Positions 37,118 to 45,923 are shown, numbered from the stretch's first letter. The stretch: 64,000 nt of DNA from Sphingopyxis indica (GCF_900188185.1 NZ_FZPA01000001.1:62001-126000), one strand, 5' to 3'. The notes: generated by a model from the letters alone, not told the origin. Numbers and translations are program-made.

Positions 37118-38305
37118 TCAGGCCATCAGTATCTTGTCGAGCGCGAGGCGGAACTTTTCCATATCCTCTGCCGAGCCGACGGTGACGCGCGACATCTGAG
37201 GATAGGCGGTCCACGAGCGGCCGATCTGCACACCGTGGTCGAGGAAGGCAGCCATCATTTCCTTGGGCGTCTTGTCCTTCCATTCGACCATGAACATGTT
37301 CGCCTGGCTGCCGGGAAGAACCTTCAGCCCGCGGCTCTCGACGTGAGCAATGGTCTTTGCGCGAACGCCTGCCATTTCGGCGCGGCGGGCCTTGATCTGA
37401 TCGGCCAGCGGGAGCGATGCCGTGCCGCAGGCGACTGCGGTCATCGGCAGCATGTTGGACACTTGCTGACCATCGTAGCGCATCATCCTGTCGTGCAGAT
37501 CCTTCGACGCGATGGTCAGCCCCAGACGCATCCCGGCCATGCCGAACAGTTTTGAGAATGTGCGCATGACGATCACGTCGTCGCGGGTCGCCGCGAGCTT
37601 CGCGGCATTCGGCGCATCGGCGAAGTGGATGTAAGCTTCGTCCACCAGCAGGACCGCGTCCCTGGGCTTGTTCTCGGCCAGCCAGACGATATCCTCGATC
37701 GGGGTCAGCGTGCCGGTGGGGTTGTTCGGCGAGCAGATATAATAGAGCCCGGCGTTGGGGTCCGCCGCCAGCATGGCCTTGACGTCATGGCGATAGTCCG
37801 GCGTCAGCGGGACCTTGGTGACCTTGGCGCCAATCCAGTCGCCGGTACGCCAGATCATTTCGTAAGTCGGGTCGGCGGTTACGATGCCGCGTTCGGGCGA
37901 AGCAAAGACGACCGTCGAGCGATTGAGCGGGTCGCTCGACCCCGGCCAGGCGGTCACCCGCTCCACCGGCACGCCTTCGACCGCGGCTACGGCGGCAAAC
38001 AGCTTTTCGTGCTCGTTGTTGGGCTCATAACGATTGCCGAGCGAGACGATCTGCATCGCCGCACTGGCGCCGGCCGGAAACGGCCCCGTCCAGCATTCGT
38101 TGGACCCGATCCGGACCGCGCCGACCACGGCCTTTGCGGATTGCTGGGCAAACGCAGGCCGCGCGGTTTGCGCCAGCGCCACGCCGCCGCCGAGCAACGC
38201 CGCGATGCGACCGAGATGACGGCGCGAATAGCCGCGCGAAAGCAGGTCATCCCGGAAGCTGTCCGCGTCGCGGCTTTCGAGAAGCTGGGAACCATATTCA
38301 GTCAT
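37118..38305 (-). CDS. PLP-dependent aminotransferase (HisC-like) with twin-arginine signal
   Basis: 395 residues. A class I/II fold with SNECWTGPFP near residue 68, CSPNNPTGTL (191-200), DEAYIHFAD (222-230) and the PLP lysine in TFSKLFGMAGMRLGL (Lys252), closest to histidinol-phosphate/aromatic-type aminotransferases. Uniquely, residues 26-54 read YSRRHLGR, a hydrophobic stretch, then an AFAQ cut site: a Tat signal, which fits export of a folded PLP protein. A standard HisC would start near residue 60. It lies between two TonB receptor genes and a TauE-family exporter, so a periplasmic amino-acid transamination is inferred. Substrate unknown. Confidence 0.88.
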   Translation of the reverse strand: MTEYGSQLLESRDADSFRDDLLSRGYSRRHLGRIAALLGGGVALAQTARPAFAQQSAKAVVGAVRIGSNECWTGPFPAGASAAMQIVSLGNRYEPNNEHEKLFAAVAAVEGVPVERVTAWPGSSDPLNRSTVVFASPERGIVTADPTYEMIWRTGDWIGAKVTKVPLTPDYRHDVKAMLAADPNAGLYYICSPNNPTGTLTPIEDIVWLAENKPRDAVLLVDEAYIHFADAPNAAKLAATRDDVIVMRTFSKLFGMAGMRLGLTIASKDLHDRMMRYDGQQVSNMLPMTAVACGTASLPLADQIKARRAEMAGVRAKTIAHVESRGLKVLPGSQANMFMVEWKDKTPKEMMAAFLDHGVQIGRSWTAYPQMSRVTVGSAEDMEKFRLALDKILMA

Positions 38306-38351
38306 TGATGCTCTCCTTGAAACTTGGATCGGTTGCCGATCTTGCGGCGGA

Positions 38352-39188
38352 TCAGGGCTTCATTGCGTTGTGGAACATGACGATGGCGATGATGATCAGG
38401 TAGATGCCGAAGACACGCTTGAGCATCCGCGGCTCGAGCGCGTGGGCGGCGGCCACGCCGAGCGGCGCCGTCAGGATCGACATCGAGGTGATCGCCGCCG
38501 TAGCGGGCAGGTTGACGAAACCGAGCGAGCCCCAGGGCAGGCCATGCTCTTTCAGGCCAATGATGGCGAAGCCGATGGCGCTGGGGATTGCGATGAGCGT
38601 GCCGATACCCGCGGCGGTGCCGACGGCGCGATGAATGGATCGTCCGCACAGCGTCATCACCATGATGGCGATCGTGCCGCCGCCGATGCCGAGCAGCGAG
38701 GAAAAGGTTCCGAGCCCGCCGGCAATGCCGATGCGCAGCACTCCGGTGGGCATTTCATCGGCCAATATCTTGTCGCCCAGTCGGGGCAGAAGGAAATTGA
38801 GCGACATCAGCAGGACGCCCGTCGCGAAGACCATGGTGAGAACATGGCCATCGACGTGGCTGGCGAGGATCACACCCAGGCCATCGCCGAGCACGATCCA
38901 CGGCGCCCAGGTTTTGAGAATCTGGAAATCGACCGAACCGCGCTTGTTGTGGCTTGTTACCGAGCGCAGCGAGGTGATGATGATTGTGGCGGCCGACGTG
39001 CCGATCGCGACGTGGGCGTATTGGGCGCTGTCGCCGCCGAGCAGCGGCAGCATCAGCAGGAGCGCGGGCACGACCACGAAACCGCCGCCGATCCCGAACA
39101 CGCCGCCCGCGAACCCGGCTGCGAGACCCGCTCCCAGCAAACCCAGCGCAGGAACCAGCCAATCCGTCGAAGAAACTAGCACAAGCAT
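38352..39188 (-). CDS. Sulfite exporter TauE/SafE family membrane protein
   Basis: A 278-residue inner-membrane protein of about eight helices. The family's duplicated half motif appears twice: GGVFGIGGGFVVVPALLL near residues 28-45 and LLGIGGGTIAIMVMTL near 165. Members are implicated in export or import of sulfite, sulfonates or related anions. It lies 74 bases after the upstream TonB receptor and 46 before the aminotransferase, so it is probably in the same transcript. It raises the possibility that the nutrient contains sulfur. Confidence 0.9.
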   Translation of the reverse strand: MLVLVSSTDWLVPALGLLGAGLAAGFAGGVFGIGGGFVVVPALLLMLPLLGGDSAQYAHVAIGTSAATIIITSLRSVTSHNKRGSVDFQILKTWAPWIVLGDGLGVILASHVDGHVLTMVFATGVLLMSLNFLLPRLGDKILADEMPTGVLRIGIAGGLGTFSSLLGIGGGTIAIMVMTLCGRSIHRAVGTAAGIGTLIAIPSAIGFAIIGLKEHGLPWGSLGFVNLPATAAITSMSILTAPLGVAAAHALEPRMLKRVFGIYLIIIAIVMFHNAMKP

Positions 39189-39262
39189 CGCTCCAGTTCG
39201 TAATTCTTGTCGAAAATGGCGGCGCCACCCGGAAGAAGCGGGTGGTGCCAGCCGCCGCCGGT

Positions 39263-41869
39263 TCAGAAAGTCAGGTTCACGCGGCCGTAGTAGTAGCCGC
39301 CGTTGATGCCGTAAGGTGAAATGGTCGGATAGACGTTGGTGCCGTAGCTTGCGGAGCCCGACGCCAGCTGCGCGGCACGAATATTTTCGTAGGACCGCTT
39401 GGTCGGATATTTGTTGAAAAGGTTGTTGGCGCCGATCGAGAGCTTGATACCCTCGGTAACCTTGTAGCCGATCTCTGCGTCGGTGATGAAGGCCGCCTTT
39501 ACCGGGACGACGAGGTCGGCACCGGCGAGCGGGCTGTTGCCCGGCGTGGTTTCGAGTGCCGAGACCCGCGAATAATAGCTCTCGCGAAGGTTCACGCTGA
39601 ACCTGTCCGATTCCAGGTGGGCGTTGAGCGCGGCGCGAAACTTGGGCGTGCTCTTTTCAAGCTGCCAGACCGTATATTTGTTGATGATGGCGGTCGCGGC
39701 CGGATCTACGGTGCTGGTGTAGAGCGCCGAGGGCAGGTCGGCGACGCTCTTGACCTTGTTCTCGTTGTAGTTGGCGGTGAGCGACAGGTCGATCATGCCG
39801 ATGTCGGTGGGCAATTCATAATTGGCCGTGAAGTCGACGCCGCGGGTGCGCATGTCGGCGCCATTGGCGAAGGTCTGGATGCGCACCGTGCCATCCATGT
39901 TGCGCTGACCGTCGGTGAGCAGGACGTAGCTCGGGATCGAACCGCCCAACGCCGAGGATACCGCGTCATAGACCGCCTGCTGATTGTAGATATTGTAGGT
40001 GTCTTCGTTATAGGCGACGCAGCTGGCCGCATTGGTGCCCGCATAATCCTCCGGGCAATATTTGCCGTAGAAGCCGTAGAATGAACTGGTGATCATGATG
40101 CGGTCGCGGATGTCGATCCAATAGGCATCGAGCGTCATGGTCAGGCGCGGGGTCGGGTTGAAGACGATACCGGCGCTGAAATTGGTCGACTTCTCGGGCT
40201 TCAGGCCGCCAAAGCCAAGGGATGCCGCCGCCGCCGAGTTGGCGGGCAGCACGCCGCCGACCGAGTTCGGGCCGACCGAGATGCCCGAGTAAAAGCCTTC
40301 CGCCAGGGTCGGCGCGCGGAAACCGGTCGAAACCGTGCCGCGGACCGCGAAGGAGTCGGATATGTCGTAGCGGCTGGTCAATTTGAACACGGTGGTGTCG
40401 CCGAAGTCGCTGTAATGTTCGTGGCGCATCGCGCCATCGACGAGCCAGGCCTCGGTCGGCTTGAACGAGATGTCCAGATATTGCGAGAAGTTGGTGCGGT
40501 GGTGGCTGCCCGCATTTTCCGGCGCATAACCGAAGAATGATTGCGCGCCGCTGCCGTAGTAGGAGGCGGGATCGCCATCGACGATGCCATAGGTCTCGCG
40601 CCGCCATTCGAGGCCCGCTGCGATATTCACCGGCTCGGGAAGGCCGATCTCCAGCGGGTAGGTGAGGTCGAGCGTGTTGGTCCATTGGGTGGCCTTGAAG
40701 TCACCATCGTGGAACTCTGTCGGGGTGAAGCCGGTGTCCGCGTAGAGCGAGGCGTTGGCTGAATTCTCCACATAGACGCCCACGAAATCATCGCCATATG
40801 TCGAAGCGAGATCGAACCCGAGATCGCCGAACATCCCCTTGATACCGCCGGTGACCGAATAATCGGTTTCACGCACGGCCTCGAGTGGCGAGAAGCCGGT
40901 GGGATAAAAGGGCGTGCCGTCCGCGGCCACGACGATGCCGGGCGTGCGATAATTTTCATAGGCGCGGGCGTATTTGTGGCCGTAGCTGCCGAAGCTGTAG
41001 AGGTCGAAATCGCCGAAACGGTATCCGGCATTGTACATCACCGTGGTCTGCTCGATCTCGGGATCGCCCATGATGCGGTTGACGTAGGGGTAGTGGTCCT
41101 GGTTCACGACGTCCGGGTATTTGGCGAGGTTGCTCGCCGCGACGGGATTGTCGCCATAGACGCGCGGATCGACATCGCCGCGGAAGCTGAAGCCCTTCTT
41201 CTTTTTCTGGACGGTGACGTTGAAATAGGAATCCTCGATCGGCGCGAACCCGAAATTGGCCGACAGGCTGTAAGTATCCCCGCCTTCGTCCATATATTGT
41301 CCGGCCGTGCCGCTGAGCGCGCCGCCATAGTCATTGTCTTTGAGGATGATATTGATGACCCCGGCGATGGCGTCGGTGCCATATTGGGCCGCCGCGCCGT
41401 CCTGCAGCACTTCGATATGGCCGATTGCGGCAGCGGGGATGAAGCTCATGTCCGGTGCGGCGCTACCGCCGTAGGGACCGCCCGCTATCGAGACATTGGC
41501 GGTGCCGTGGCGGCGCTTGCCGTTGATCAGGATCAGCGTGTGATTGGGGCTCAGGCCGCGCAGTTTCATCTGCAGATTGTGCGCCTGAAGATCGCTGCCG
41601 AAGGCCTGCGCCTGGATCGTCGGCAGGCTCTGCGCCAGCGTCTGCATGAGGTCGGGTGAGCCGGTGGATTCGAGATTCTGGGACGTCAGAATCTGGACTG
41701 GGGCGGGACTGTCCGCTGCATTCATCCCCAGCGTGCGGGTGCCGGTGACGATGATCACGTCGCCCGATTCGCCGGCTGCGGCTTCGGCGCTCTCGGCCAG
41801 CGCGGGCGCGGGCATAAGGCCGAGCGCAACGGCGAGTGCGGCAAATGATGCGGTTTCCCTGAATTTCAT
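39263..41869 (-). CDS. TonB-dependent receptor (first gene of the leftward series)
   Basis: An 868-residue outer-membrane receptor with a signal peptide (about 1-25). The TonB box is probably DVIIVTGTR, followed by a plug (DSPAPVQILTSQNLES, SPNHTLILINGKRRHG and VLQDGAAAQYGTDAIAGVINIIL) and a barrel ending YGRVNLTF. The plug type is that of large sphingomonad and Xanthomonas receptors whose substrates are often peptides or plant compounds. AGGGG precedes the start. The promoter region faces the response regulator gene and contains the inverted-repeat operator at 42086-42160. Confidence 0.95.
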   Translation of the reverse strand: MKFRETASFAALAVALGLMPAPALAESAEAAAGESGDVIIVTGTRTLGMNAADSPAPVQILTSQNLESTGSPDLMQTLAQSLPTIQAQAFGSDLQAHNLQMKLRGLSPNHTLILINGKRRHGTANVSIAGGPYGGSAAPDMSFIPAAAIGHIEVLQDGAAAQYGTDAIAGVINIILKDNDYGGALSGTAGQYMDEGGDTYSLSANFGFAPIEDSYFNVTVQKKKKGFSFRGDVDPRVYGDNPVAASNLAKYPDVVNQDHYPYVNRIMGDPEIEQTTVMYNAGYRFGDFDLYSFGSYGHKYARAYENYRTPGIVVAADGTPFYPTGFSPLEAVRETDYSVTGGIKGMFGDLGFDLASTYGDDFVGVYVENSANASLYADTGFTPTEFHDGDFKATQWTNTLDLTYPLEIGLPEPVNIAAGLEWRRETYGIVDGDPASYYGSGAQSFFGYAPENAGSHHRTNFSQYLDISFKPTEAWLVDGAMRHEHYSDFGDTTVFKLTSRYDISDSFAVRGTVSTGFRAPTLAEGFYSGISVGPNSVGGVLPANSAAAASLGFGGLKPEKSTNFSAGIVFNPTPRLTMTLDAYWIDIRDRIMITSSFYGFYGKYCPEDYAGTNAASCVAYNEDTYNIYNQQAVYDAVSSALGGSIPSYVLLTDGQRNMDGTVRIQTFANGADMRTRGVDFTANYELPTDIGMIDLSLTANYNENKVKSVADLPSALYTSTVDPAATAIINKYTVWQLEKSTPKFRAALNAHLESDRFSVNLRESYYSRVSALETTPGNSPLAGADLVVPVKAAFITDAEIGYKVTEGIKLSIGANNLFNKYPTKRSYENIRAAQLASGSASYGTNVYPTISPYGINGGYYYGRVNLTF

Positions 41870-42085
41870 TGGATCGGCCCCTTTTTTGTTTCATGGAAGT
41901 TGTCGAATTTCCCTCCCGTGGAACATTGTTTTAAGGAGCTGAATCCATGAGATAATTCCTGGCTTCATCCCTGTTTTGACCCGCCGGATCGCCCGCCCGA
42001 ACGCGGCACCGGAATCGGCGCACGATCGACCCTCGATCGTTCGGCAAGCAATTTTTTCGCGAGTGGGGATTGGTTAGGCTGGACG

Positions 42086-42160
42086 ACCTGTCACCAAGCT
42101 GTCACTGTTTCGGCCGGGAACGAAAAGAAATTGCGCGTCAGTGACAGCTTGGTGACAGGT
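42086..42160. promoter_or_regulatory. Perfect inverted repeat of CTGTCAC direct repeats (predicted operator)
   Basis: The arms 42086-42107 and 42139-42160 match perfectly over 22 bases and are separated by 31 bases. Each arm holds CTGTCAC-CAAG-CTGTCAC (or its complement), a tandem repeat with an 11-bp period, the form bound by OmpR/PhoB-type regulators. It lies 217 bases from the receptor start and 115 from the regulator start, so it could control both directions. The core also resembles a Pho box, so PhoB is an alternative binder. The flanking parts of the 405-base gap show no gene. Confidence 0.75.
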
Positions 42161-42274
42161 TCGATCCCAAGACTGCCGACTCAACAACAATAATATCCCT
42201 CGGCGGGTATCAGCGAAATCTGGTTCGCCGTCCGGATTGGGGGTGGTGCCGCAACTCGATGTGAGGAGGAGTTG

Positions 42275-42940
42275 TTGCGTATCCTTGTTGTGGAAGACGA
42301 CCGCAGCCTTGCGCGCGGCATGAGCGCATCGATGACGGGGGCCGGTTTCGCACTGGATTATGTGTCGACGGGCGAAGAAGCGATCGGGGTGCTCCGCAGC
42401 GAACCCTATAATCTGGTAATCCTGGATCTGGGCCTGCCCGACATGGACGGGCTGGAGGTGTTGAGCCGGCTTCGTCGCAACGAGATTCAGACGCCGATCC
42501 TGATTCTGACCGCGCGAGATGCAATAAGCGACCGGATCGAAGGCCTCGATCGTGGCGCCGACGATTATCTGGCCAAGCCCTTTCACCCGCGCGAACTGGA
42601 ATCGCGAGCACGAGCGCTGATCCGTCGCGGGCTGGGTACACCCGACCCGGTGTTGCGCGCAGGGGCGCTAAGCCTCGACCGATCGACTCGCACGGTCCAG
42701 ATCAATTGCTCGACCATCGAACTGCGCCGCCGGGAGCTGGCCGTGCTGGAGACGCTCATGGGCCGGTTGGGAAAAGTCGTCACCCGCGAGTGCCTGACCA
42801 GCGAGGTATTCAATTTCAGCGACGCTGTCGCGCCCAACGCGCTCGATGTCTATGTCGGTCGCCTTCGGCGCAAGCTGATGCCTGACGGCCCGACGATAAG
42901 AACGGTACGCGGGCTTGGCTATATGCTGGAGGGCAGTTGA
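42275..42940 (+). CDS. OmpR/PhoB-family response regulator (TctD-like)
   Basis: 221 residues: a receiver domain (1-118; acidic pocket Glu7, Asp8, phosphoacceptor Asp51 in LVILDLGLPD, and Lys in LAKPF) and a winged-helix DNA-binding domain (about 128-220; NALDVYVGRLRRKL and TVRGLGYML). I start it at TTG 42275, four bases after GGAGGA, giving MRILVVEDD, the usual receiver start; TTG 42272 is too close to the ribosome-binding site. The kinase gene follows after 10 bases. It is the probable binder of the CTGTCAC boxes. Confidence 0.93.
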   Translation: MRILVVEDDRSLARGMSASMTGAGFALDYVSTGEEAIGVLRSEPYNLVILDLGLPDMDGLEVLSRLRRNEIQTPILILTARDAISDRIEGLDRGADDYLAKPFHPRELESRARALIRRGLGTPDPVLRAGALSLDRSTRTVQINCSTIELRRRELAVLETLMGRLGKVVTRECLTSEVFNFSDAVAPNALDVYVGRLRRKLMPDGPTIRTVRGLGYMLEGS

Positions 42941-42950
42941 CGGGCGCGCG

Positions 42951-44498
42951 ATGAAATCGCTGCGCGCCCGGTTGACCGCGGCTGTGATGATGCCGCTGCT
43001 CGCCCTGGCGATCACTTTCGGCGGCACGACCTGCTGGATGATTCACAGGACGATCTCGACCGCGTCGGACCGACTCCTTGTCGGTTCGGTTCTGACGATC
43101 AGCCGGGCGATTGAGGCGGAGCGCGCCACGCACGAGAGCCTGCTCACCCTTGCCGTGGAGCTGCTGCGGACCCGGTCCGCACCGCTGCCCGTCTACAGCG
43201 TCTTTGACGGTGACAGGCTGGTGACAGGCACGCCGGATTTGCTTCCGCCAGAGGATTATCTTGTGAGGCCCGCGGCGACATTGCCGCTGCACGATCCGGC
43301 CGGTTTCCCGCAGGACTACCGCGACCGACGGCTGGCGACCGGCTACATCGATGACCGCGACAGCACCGGGGTGATCCAGCCGACCTACCTGCGAGACGCC
43401 ATGCTGGGCGGCCGGCCGGTGCGGGTGGCGACCGAAATACGGCAGTTCCCGGGTTCGGAGCGGCCGGTTGCGATCCAGGTGGCCGATTTCATCGACGATC
43501 GCAGGGCCTATGAACAGACCTATTATTTGCGCGTGCTTGGTGCGGGCATCCTTGTCGTCATGATTGCAGTCCTGCTCTTTTACGGGGCCGTCACCTGGGG
43601 GCTAGGCCCATTCGCATCGCTGACGCAGCAAATCGAGGAGGCGCACAAGCGCGCTACACCAAATGTGCGCGTCGCATTGTCACCCGGAGATCCGCTGGAA
43701 GCGCGTTCGCTGGCCAGCGCCTTCAACGATCTGATGGCACGCAACGAACGGGCGGTGCAGTCGCTGCGCCAGTTCACCGCTAATGCGTCACACCAATTGC
43801 GTACCCCGCTCGCGATCGTACGCGTCCATGTCGACGTGCTCGGTCGCTATGGTTCGTCCACGCCGCAAGGCGCGACGGCGCTCGCCGATATCGCGGCGGC
43901 GGTCGAATCGCTCGAGCGCCTGCTCGCCCAGCTCATTACGCTGGCGCGGATGGATGAACAGTCCTCGGCCGAAACTCCGTTGAACGCCTTCGACCTGACC
44001 GGGCTCGTGGCCGAGATACTGGCTACGCGCGTCACGCATCCCGACACCGCGCGGATGGACATTGGCTTCGAAGCTCAAGAGGCCGGCCTTGCGGCGCTGG
44101 GCGATCCCATGCTCGCTACCGAAATGATCGGCAATCTCGTCGACAACGCCATCCGCTACAACCGGGCGGACGGTTCGGTAACCGTTCGCGTGCTGCAAAG
44201 CGACGGGATGCCGGTGGTCGAGATCGAAGATGACGGTCCGGGCATCGCTCCGGCAGACCGGGAAAAGGTGTGGGAACGCTTTTATCGCGCGCCCGGGGTC
44301 GATGCGCCATCGGGAAGCGGGCTCGGCCTGCCGATCGTACGCGCGCTGGGGGAGCGAATGGGAGCACATGTGTTTCTGACCAGCGGCCGTGACGGACGCG
44401 GCACGCTCGCCGTGATCGAATTCCAGCCTGCAACGAGGCACGCGAACGAAGAAATCGAAACGAATTTCGACCCGACCGAAGAGATGACAGCTTGCTGA
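42951..44498 (+). CDS. Sensor histidine kinase (TctE-like)
   Basis: A 515-residue inner-membrane kinase. Two membrane segments (about 10-32 and 195-213) bracket a periplasmic sensor domain of the TctE type; a HAMP-like linker follows; the phosphoacceptor His281 is in ASHQLRTPLAIV; the ATP-binding core has NLVDNAIRYN, DDGPGI and GSGLGLPIV. TctE-type kinases commonly sense carboxylates, fitting the two symporter genes downstream. The ATG at 42951 is 10 bases after the regulator stop. A copy of the TGACAG-N5-TGACAG box overlaps the last codons. Confidence 0.94.
   Translation: MKSLRARLTAAVMMPLLALAITFGGTTCWMIHRTISTASDRLLVGSVLTISRAIEAERATHESLLTLAVELLRTRSAPLPVYSVFDGDRLVTGTPDLLPPEDYLVRPAATLPLHDPAGFPQDYRDRRLATGYIDDRDSTGVIQPTYLRDAMLGGRPVRVATEIRQFPGSERPVAIQVADFIDDRRAYEQTYYLRVLGAGILVVMIAVLLFYGAVTWGLGPFASLTQQIEEAHKRATPNVRVALSPGDPLEARSLASAFNDLMARNERAVQSLRQFTANASHQLRTPLAIVRVHVDVLGRYGSSTPQGATALADIAAAVESLERLLAQLITLARMDEQSSAETPLNAFDLTGLVAEILATRVTHPDTARMDIGFEAQEAGLAALGDPMLATEMIGNLVDNAIRYNRADGSVTVRVLQSDGMPVVEIEDDGPGIAPADREKVWERFYRAPGVDAPSGSGLGLPIVRALGERMGAHVFLTSGRDGRGTLAVIEFQPATRHANEEIETNFDPTEEMTAC
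43211..43227. promoter_or_regulatory. TGACAG-N5-TGACAG box inside the kinase gene
   Basis: TGACAGGCTGGTGACAG has the same 11-bp-period repeat as the boxes at 42086-42160 and 44485-44501, but lies in kinase codons 87-93. It could be chance or a weak internal site. Confidence 0.35.
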
Positions 44499-44501
44499 CA
44501 G
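44485..44501. promoter_or_regulatory. TGACAG-N5-TGACAG box before the first symporter gene
   Basis: TGACAGCTTGCTGACAG differs by one base from the core of the arms at 42086-42160 (CTTGG against CTTGC). It overlaps the kinase stop codon and is 100 bases upstream of the symporter ATG. It suggests a second promoter controlled by the same regulator. Confidence 0.65.
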
Positions 44502-44519
44502 AGTTTGCGGCGCAAACTC
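44501..44519. promoter_or_regulatory. Perfect dyad just after the kinase stop
   Basis: GAGTTTGCG-G-CGCAAACTC is a perfect 9-bp dyad around one base, immediately adjoining the TGACAG box. There is no T tract, so it is unlikely to be a terminator. It could be a binding site for another dimeric regulator or an mRNA hairpin. Confidence 0.45.
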
Positions 44520-44600
44520 AAGCACATCAGTTTTCCGAATCCGATTCTGACCGCCGGCAACGGTCCGGGTCGCTTCAGACAGCGGGACGACGATCGAGCG

Positions 44601-45923
44601 ATGGGGCGACCGGCCTTTCCACACCTTGCGCGACGCGGGAATCGGGCTAGACGGCCTGCCGCTCCTTCAGGCGGCGTTGTGCTGCGGCCTCACATCCTCC
44701 TGCTTTCGGGCCTTGTGCTCGGTGGTGCGGGTGGCACTTGTGTCAAACTCTTCGCGCCCAATCACCTGATGACGCTGGAATTGCTGCGATGGTTCGTGCG
44801 GCCGGTTGAACAGCTATTTCTCGGCGTGCTTTTCCTTCTCATCGTACCCCTGCTGTTTTCCTCAATCGTAACCGGGTTGTCGCGTCTGCGGGGCAAGACC
44901 GGGGTTCCGGGTCTGCTCGCGACGACCATCATCTACATGCTGGCGGTATCGATCTCTGCTGCCCTGATCGGGCTGGCCATGGCCAATCTGTTCCGGCCGG
45001 GCGACGGACTACCCGCGGAAGTCGGCCGGCAGTTGCTCGCCTTGCATACGCCGCATTTCCCGATCAGCCTCGAAACCCTCGTACCGGACCTGCGGTCGGC
45101 CAATGGGGCCGTAATGCTCATGGTGTTCATATCCATTGCGATCGGCGCTACAGTTCCGATGCTGCGAAAGCACAGCGGGCGCTGGCTGCTAACGGGCTGC
45201 GAAAAGATGTTTACCGTCAGCATGAAAGTGCTGTCGCTGGTGGCGCGCTTCGCCCCTCTGGCGGTGGCCTGCTTCATGTTCGACTTCACAGTCGTGTTCG
45301 GGTGGAACCTGCTGATCTACCTTGGCGCCTATGTGGCCGTGGTCGTTACCGCGCTTATCCTGCAGGTCGTAGTCACGTTTTTCGTGGTGGTGTGGATGCG
45401 GGGCGATGTCTCGCCGTTCGTGTTTCTGCGCGCGGTCCAGGAAGCCGCGTTGATCGCCTTCAGCACCTCATCCTCGAACGCGACTCTGCCCGCTGCGCTG
45501 AAAGTTGCCGAAACCGACCTGAACCTGCCCGGCCGGATAGCGCGGCCGGTGCTCGGAATCGGCACGGTCTCGAACCAGAGTGGGACGACGATCTATATCG
45601 CGGTGACGGTGCTGTTCGTCGGTCAATTTTTCGGCAAGGACCTGCCGATCGACCGACAAGCGCTGGTCTTCGCTATCGCAACGCTGGCGGGGATGGGCAC
45701 GGTCGGCGTCCCGGCGGGCGCCCTGCCTGCCGTGGCGACGGTGCTGGCTCTGACGGGACTGCCCCCGGAAGGGATCGGGCTCGTCATCGGTATGGACCGC
45801 TTGCTCGACATGTTTCGCACTCTGGTCAACGTGGTGGGGGACCTCGCGATCGCGGTCGCGATCAACCGGGAGCCTGCGGTGTCGCACGAGGAGCCTGTGC
45901 TGGCCCGACGAAAAAGTGCCTGA
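44601..45923 (+). CDS. Dicarboxylate/amino acid:cation symporter (DAACS), first copy
   Basis: A 440-residue inner-membrane transporter of the GltP/DctA family, with about eight helices and two re-entrant loops. The first re-entrant loop has AFSTSSSNATLPAAL; helix 7 has GIGTVSNQSGTTIYIAVTVLF; the second loop has GMGTVGVPAGALPAVATVL. The usual helix 7 NMDGT is replaced by NQSGT, which may change ion or substrate binding. ATG 44601 was chosen; the frame is open further upstream but covers the operator. The next symporter starts 79 bases after the stop. Confidence 0.9.
   Translation: MGRPAFPHLARRGNRARRPAAPSGGVVLRPHILLLSGLVLGGAGGTCVKLFAPNHLMTLELLRWFVRPVEQLFLGVLFLLIVPLLFSSIVTGLSRLRGKTGVPGLLATTIIYMLAVSISAALIGLAMANLFRPGDGLPAEVGRQLLALHTPHFPISLETLVPDLRSANGAVMLMVFISIAIGATVPMLRKHSGRWLLTGCEKMFTVSMKVLSLVARFAPLAVACFMFDFTVVFGWNLLIYLGAYVAVVVTALILQVVVTFFVVVWMRGDVSPFVFLRAVQEAALIAFSTSSSNATLPAALKVAETDLNLPGRIARPVLGIGTVSNQSGTTIYIAVTVLFVGQFFGKDLPIDRQALVFAIATLAGMGTVGVPAGALPAVATVLALTGLPPEGIGLVIGMDRLLDMFRTLVNVVGDLAIAVAINREPAVSHEEPVLARRKSA

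Noticed and set aside
42086..42160. Reading the inverted repeat as a simple intrinsic terminator
   Set aside because: There is no T run after either arm, it lies in a divergent promoter region, and the arms contain tandem half-sites that recur at 44485.
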